64,000 nt of DNA. It comes from Symbiodinium natans. Taxonomy: Eukaryota; Sar; Dinophyceae; Suessiales; Symbiodiniaceae. The notes beneath the pieces were generated by a model. It ran no database searches, was not told where the DNA came from, and worked only from the letters and a program-made list of their open reading frames with translations. Of the stretch, positions 60,481 through 64,000 are shown one piece after another. The first letter of the stretch is position 1. Each line of letters begins with the position of its first letter. The DNA is taken from the NCBI GenBank assembly GCA_905221605.1, contig CAJNDS010002252.1, positions 240,001 to 304,000 of the forward strand, given 5' to 3'. A program made the position numbers and the translations under genes.

Positions 60481-60616
60481 ACCTAAACCCTAAACCCTAA
60501 ACCCTAAACCCTAAACCCTAAACCCTAAACCCTAAACCCTAAACCCTAAACCCTAAACCCTAAACCCTAAACCCTAAACCCTAAACCCTAAACCCTAAAC
60601 CAAACCCTAAACCCTA
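60481..60616 (+). repeat. Interstitial CCCTAAA array
   Basis: About nineteen nearly perfect units, as clean as the terminal telomere. Confidence 0.9.
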
Positions 60617-60627
60617 AGTGCCATTAG

Positions 60628-60697
60628 CTGGCCAAGGCAAGAGGCCCCAAGCTCCGCGCGGTCAACGGGCTCACGGCAGTCACGGAAAATGAGAAAG
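60628..60697 (+). CDS. Candidate exon, unknown protein
   Basis: Follows GCCATTAG and encodes LAKARGPKLRAVNGLTAVTE then NEK. GC donor (GCGCCC) at 60698. CCCTAAA lies on both sides. Confidence 0.45.
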
Positions 60698-60989
60698 GCG
60701 CCCGCGCGCAAACCCTAACTCAACCCTAAACCCAAAACCCAAAACCCTAAACCCTAAACCCTAAACCCTAAAAGCACCAAAACCCAAAGGCTTTGAGGGT
60801 CAAGGTTGCAGGGTTTTGAGGGAGTCCCCATTATTTGGGGACGATATTAGGAACCCTAAACCCTTGGATCTTGCAAGGTCTGGGGCTTACCACGGCTCAG
60901 GAAGTTTGTTTCCATTTTCGTTTCTGTCTTCCAGCTGGCCCGCTGTAAAGCCCAAGCCTTCAGCCCTCTACGCTATACCCTATAAATCC

Positions 60990-61055
60990 TACACCCTAAA
61001 CCCTAAACCCTAGACCCTAAACCCTAGACCCTAAACCCTAAACCCTAAACCCTCG
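60990..61055 (+). repeat. Interstitial CCCTAAA array
   Basis: CCCTAAA with CCCTAGA variants. Confidence 0.85.
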
Positions 61056-61077
61056 CGACCCTAAACCCTTTCGCGAG

Positions 61078-61135
61078 AAGTTCATGGATCCTGCCAGGCC
61101 GCTTCTGAGACGAGCTTCGAGGCTGCTCTTGGGCG
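61078..61135 (+). CDS. Candidate exon, unknown protein
   Basis: Follows TTCGCGAG and encodes KFMDPARPLLRRASRLLLG. GT donor at 61136. TTTAGGG-type repeats follow. Confidence 0.4.
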
Positions 61136-61199
61136 GTCGAGGGTTCAAGTTTCAAGGGTTTGGGGTTTTTAAGTAGGGTTTGGGGTTTAGGGGATTCGG

Positions 61200-61290
61200 G
61201 GTTAGGGGTTTAGTAGGGTTTAGGGTTTAGAGGGTTTAGTAGGGTTTGGGATTAGGGGTTTAGGGGTTTAGGGTTTAGGGTTCAGGGCCA
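61200..61290 (+). repeat. Degenerate TTTAGGG array
   Basis: Includes GGGTTTAGTA variants. Confidence 0.75.
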
Positions 61291-61477
61291 ATCCGGGTTT
61301 AGGGTTTTGGCGAGCCAGAGCAGGCGAAGTGGCCGGCCTCCAGGTCACGGTCAGTCTGGGGTCGGTGATAAAGTCCTGGGCTTTGTCATTTAGGTTTCAC
61401 TGCTATTGATAAAATATTCGCATCTAGTTATTATTGTTTATTGCGCTCGTAAATTGTCCATTTTTTGTTTTTGGGAT

Positions 61478-61513
<36 letters not shown>
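61478..61513. repeat. (TGA)n microsatellite
   Basis: Twelve perfect units; the minus strand translates as poly-His and is not a gene. Confidence 0.9.
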
Positions 61514-61515
<2 letters not shown>

Positions 61516-61710
61516 CATTATTGTTGAAACACATGTCATAAACGAAGAGATTCCAAATATTTTTTCAAGCAGACATGAAAAATGGATGTTGTAGATCTTG
61601 ATCAAATCTCTGGAAATAATAGTACACAAAATACTAACTTAGTTTCTAATTTGTTGAAAGAAGATGAAGCGGAGGTTTTGGATTTCTTTTTGCCTGGCGC
61701 ATGCATTTTC

Positions 61711-61919
61711 TGCAGATGGGTATGATGGGTTGCCCGGAGATGTTCCGACGACAACATGATATTCGCCGCACGTGGGCGCCACACACAGGCCACGGCGCTG
61801 CGACTCATCGACTTTGGCCTGGGCCAGAATCGAAGGCGGATGATCTCGCGCACGGGCTGGCGGGCATCAAAGGCACCAAGCCCTACATGGCCCCGGAAAT
61901 CTTCAGGGAGCGCCATTGA
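61711..61919 (+). pseudogene. Protein kinase fragment (catalytic loop to APE), frame broken
   Basis: Follows TTTTCTGCAG. One frame gives DNMIFAARGRHTQATALRLI then DFGLGQ, matching the catalytic-loop Asn and the DFG metal-binding motif. A one-base shift near 61830 leads to LAGIKGTKPYMAPEIFRERH with the APE motif and a stop. The lobe ends after APE. It is a broken exon of a Ser/Thr kinase, or an intact exon with an assembly indel and a missed donor. Confidence 0.7.
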
Positions 61920-61989
61920 AACTTGCGATAACTGCGCAGATTTTCTTTTTGGAGGATGTAATTAGGGGTTCATGTGGGTGGCTGGGCTC

Positions 61990-63300
61990 AGAGTGGTTCC
62001 GGTGGCTCAGTGGTGCCTCGCGTGCCTGGCGTCCGGTCACGGGTGCAGGGCGTAGCTGAGGCGGCTGCTCGGTGGCTCACTTTCATGGCCAGCCAGGCCA
62101 AGAATACCTTTCGGGCATTGCTGGCGGTTTCGGCCAGGCTGCGGTAGCTGGGCTGGCGCAGGTGCCATCCTCGCTTCAATTGTTCTCGTGTTGCTTGCCG
62201 CTGTCCTAAGGTTCAAGCGGATTGGTGGTGGCAGACATGGGAAGCTTGTCCCTTCGCAGACAAGCTGGAAAAGGTATACTCGTTTTCAGATACTGGATCT
62301 ATGCATGATCACGTAAATGATTGGGGGTTTGGCAGGCCTGGGCCAACAAGAAGGACATGCTCTTGCGTATGTCCGGGCCGGCTCCAGCAGCTGTCTCTGC
62401 GTCTCGCATCGAGTCACTGCCCCCCCCCCCCCCATGCACTTAGAACTCAACAAATGTATTCGCTGCCGCGGGTGACCGACCAGAACTGTCCCCGGCGGTA
62501 GCGGGGCCGGGGAGAATCGAGGAGAATCGGGGGCGGTGGGTGGTTTGAATAAAAAGCAAGCAGCAGAATCGAGGAGAGTCGGGGGGATTTGCGATTTTGG
62601 GGCCGTGCGGGGCAAAAATCTGCGGCGCAGGTGACGCGCCTGAAATTCCAGCGCTGTTGCAAAATTTCGAGACGTTTTGTTATTTGCTTGCGAGCCAGCG
62701 AGCAAGCAAGGCTCGTGCAGTCTAGGCAAAAACCTAGGCGTGCAGCAGCACAAAAAGGAGGTTAGAAGCTCGCCAATATCGACGTATGGCGCTTTTTTTT
62801 GGCTCACGCAAAGCAAGCCATGCCTAAACGTGTGAAATTCGGTGTTAGATGGTGTTAACTGGTCTGACGTTGATGCTTCATACTATCAGTAGAAGGACCA
62901 TGGGTGGTTCAGGGGGGCAGATCCCAGAGGCTTCCAATACTCCAACTAGTCCGTGCCGGCATTGCGCATGTCGCAGTAGATGTTGCAAGTGCAATGAAAA
63001 TTTCCGTGTTGTGGTTCTGGGGGGGGGGGGGGGGGAATTTTTGAGGGCAGACTTTGGAGCTGAAAAGGGGCCATAGCAACCGCGGGTTCTCGGGCCGAAG
63101 GGTGGGTGGGGGGGGGATTGCTTTTTTGTGGTTTTGGAAGGAGCTAGCTGTCCGAATGCATTTAGCCACGCTCCCCGCATTTTGAACTCATTCCCGGCTT
63201 CCTGTGAAAGGCCGGAATCATTTACAGAATTCTTAAGGTTTTTTGCGTAACACGGCCGAAAAAGTCGCGCTTCGAGGATATGACATATCTCTACTTATAT
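61990..63300. other. Unique GC-rich then mixed DNA, no gene supported
   Basis: A 176-codon minus frame at 62286-62816 has no recognisable motif. Poly-C (62410-62424) and poly-G (63020-63034) tracts occur. No telomeric repeats. Confidence 0.35.
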
Positions 63301-63429
63301 TAATATAACTAGGGGGCCCCTCCTTGTAGCTGGGCTAGAGAATGCGATTTTCGACTTCTAAAGGGGTTTCACGGTAGGAGCAGCAATCAGCCCAGCCCCT
63401 AAAACTCTAAACCCTATACCGTATACCTA

Positions 63430-63556
63430 CTTGGAGGTTCATGAGTACTTATCAGTAGGGTTATATGTGCCTTGAATAGGGTTATAAAGAGAGTTACCAC
63501 ACTTACGACTATCTGTAAACCCAAGCCCTGCTTCCGCCTACCCATGAACCTCCAAG
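63430..63556. mobile_element. MITE family B, complete copy
   Basis: 127 bp from CTTGGAGGTTCATGAGTAC to CCCATGAACCTCCAAG, flanked by TA on both sides. Confidence 0.8.
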
Positions 63557-63570
63557 TAGGGCTTAAAAAA

Positions 63571-63640
63571 GGAGTCGGAGGAATTACTAATGGTTTTCCC
63601 TTACGGTCCCTTTTTACTTGTACTGTTACGATAGTCATCC
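63571..63640. mobile_element. Dispersed repeat family C, copy 3
   Basis: GGAGTCGGAGGAATTACTAA and GGTCCCTTT align with the copies at 7955 and 32396. It lies 13 bp beyond a MITE B copy. Confidence 0.45.
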
Positions 63641-63680
63641 CTAAACCCTAAACCCTAAACCCTAAACCCTAAACCCTAAA
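63640..63680 (+). repeat. Short CCCTAAA array
   Basis: Six units. Confidence 0.85.
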
Positions 63681-63743
63681 TAAACCCGAAACCACAGGGT
63701 GTAGGCTGCCAGAGCCCCTAAGATTGGCGAGGCAGAAAGCCAG

Positions 63744-63767
63744 GCGACATCCATCATGGACGACCAG
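63744..63767 (+). CDS. Candidate short exon
   Basis: Follows AAAGCCAG and encodes ATSIMDDQ up to GT (GTGCTG). It is too short to be certain. Confidence 0.3.
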
Positions 63768-63933
63768 GTGCTGTGTTCAGGGTGCAGGGTCCTAGACCCT
63801 AAGCCATAAACCCCAAAACTCTAAACCCGAAACCCTATAGTGCTTAGGGTTCAGGGTCCTAAACCCTAAACCTTATATAACCCCCAAACCTCTAAACCTT
63901 AAACCCTAAACCCGAAACCCTAAACTGTTTCAG

Positions 63934-63986
63934 GGCCCGGGAAGACGAAGCCCAAAAGCAATATGCGCCACCAAATCCACCACCGC
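63934..63986 (+). CDS. Candidate exon, continues beyond reliable reading
   Basis: Follows CTGTTTCAG and encodes AREDEAQKQYAPPNPPP. It ends near the window edge. Confidence 0.35.
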
Positions 63987-64000
63987 TAAACCCAAAAGGT

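Noticed and set aside
61438-61629. Poly-histidine frame on the minus strand
   Set aside because: Produced by the (TGA)n microsatellite.
1-64000. Dinoflagellate spliced-leader sequence
   Set aside because: I looked for the conserved CCATTTTGGCTCAAG core and saw no match; absence by eye is not proof.
1-64000. tRNA or rRNA genes
   Set aside because: No cloverleaf or conserved rRNA core was recognised in the islands or the repeat-free blocks.

Overview
The window reads as the left end of a eukaryotic nuclear chromosome, most probably from a dinoflagellate. It opens with an uninterrupted plant-type telomere (CCCTAAA)n. The dinoflagellate reading rests on three things: a Copia-type retroelement whose Gag carries a CCCH zinc finger and which has an extra domain between integrase and reverse transcriptase; spliced exons that use GC, GA and GT donors; and predicted exons that all point the same way. 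No bacterial-style genes, rRNA, tRNA or spliced-leader sequence was seen.

The dominant feature is (TTTAGGG)n / (CCCTAAA)n repeat arrays, intact or decayed (TTCAGGG, TTTGGGG, CCCCAAA), scattered through nearly all 64 kb in both orientations. Between them lie short GC-rich islands of 30-110 bp. Read on the + strand, many islands begin directly after an AG, stay open in one frame, and join in frame to the next island. Two chains are clear. An NHL beta-propeller segment runs from about 20.08 to 24.24 kb: eight exons, seven junctions, all with GC donors. Cysteine-rich repeats (C..C..G..P....L.C..G.L.P..F.C) run through 26.67-29.68, 47.39-47.95 and 51.2-54.8 kb. Islands at 54.8-57.1 kb also join in compatible phase. 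The simplest reading is one or more very large + strand genes, transcribed away from the telomere, whose introns are built largely of telomeric repeats. Introns usually begin with TTTAGGG and end with CCCTAAA, so the RNA could fold into a hairpin.

Region by region: 0-8.5 kb is telomere, subtelomeric arrays and a few candidate exons. 8.56-13.3 kb is a decayed minus-strand Copia element (Gag, protease, integrase, a dioxygenase-like domain, RT) truncated just after the YVDD box. 14.4-19.8 kb is free of telomeric repeats and carries a secreted protein with three PAN/Apple-like modules in a broken frame, then a second coding-like segment. 20-31 kb holds the NHL and first cysteine-rich exons. 31-36 kb holds nested MITEs, an AT-rich minisatellite, a 115-bp tandem repeat and an unusual interleaved fold-back. 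36-64 kb returns to telomeric arrays with exon islands, more MITEs, simple repeats and a protein-kinase fragment near 61.8 kb.

Several non-autonomous transposon families are visible by comparing copies inside the window. The best has TTGGGATG termini and 8-bp target duplications. Two observations bear on how telomeric repeats arrive at internal sites. One dispersed repeat exists with and without an insert of exactly five heptamers. Three other repeat-rich stretches sit between short direct duplications. All exon boundaries are predictions from reading frame and splice signals; no transcript evidence was available.
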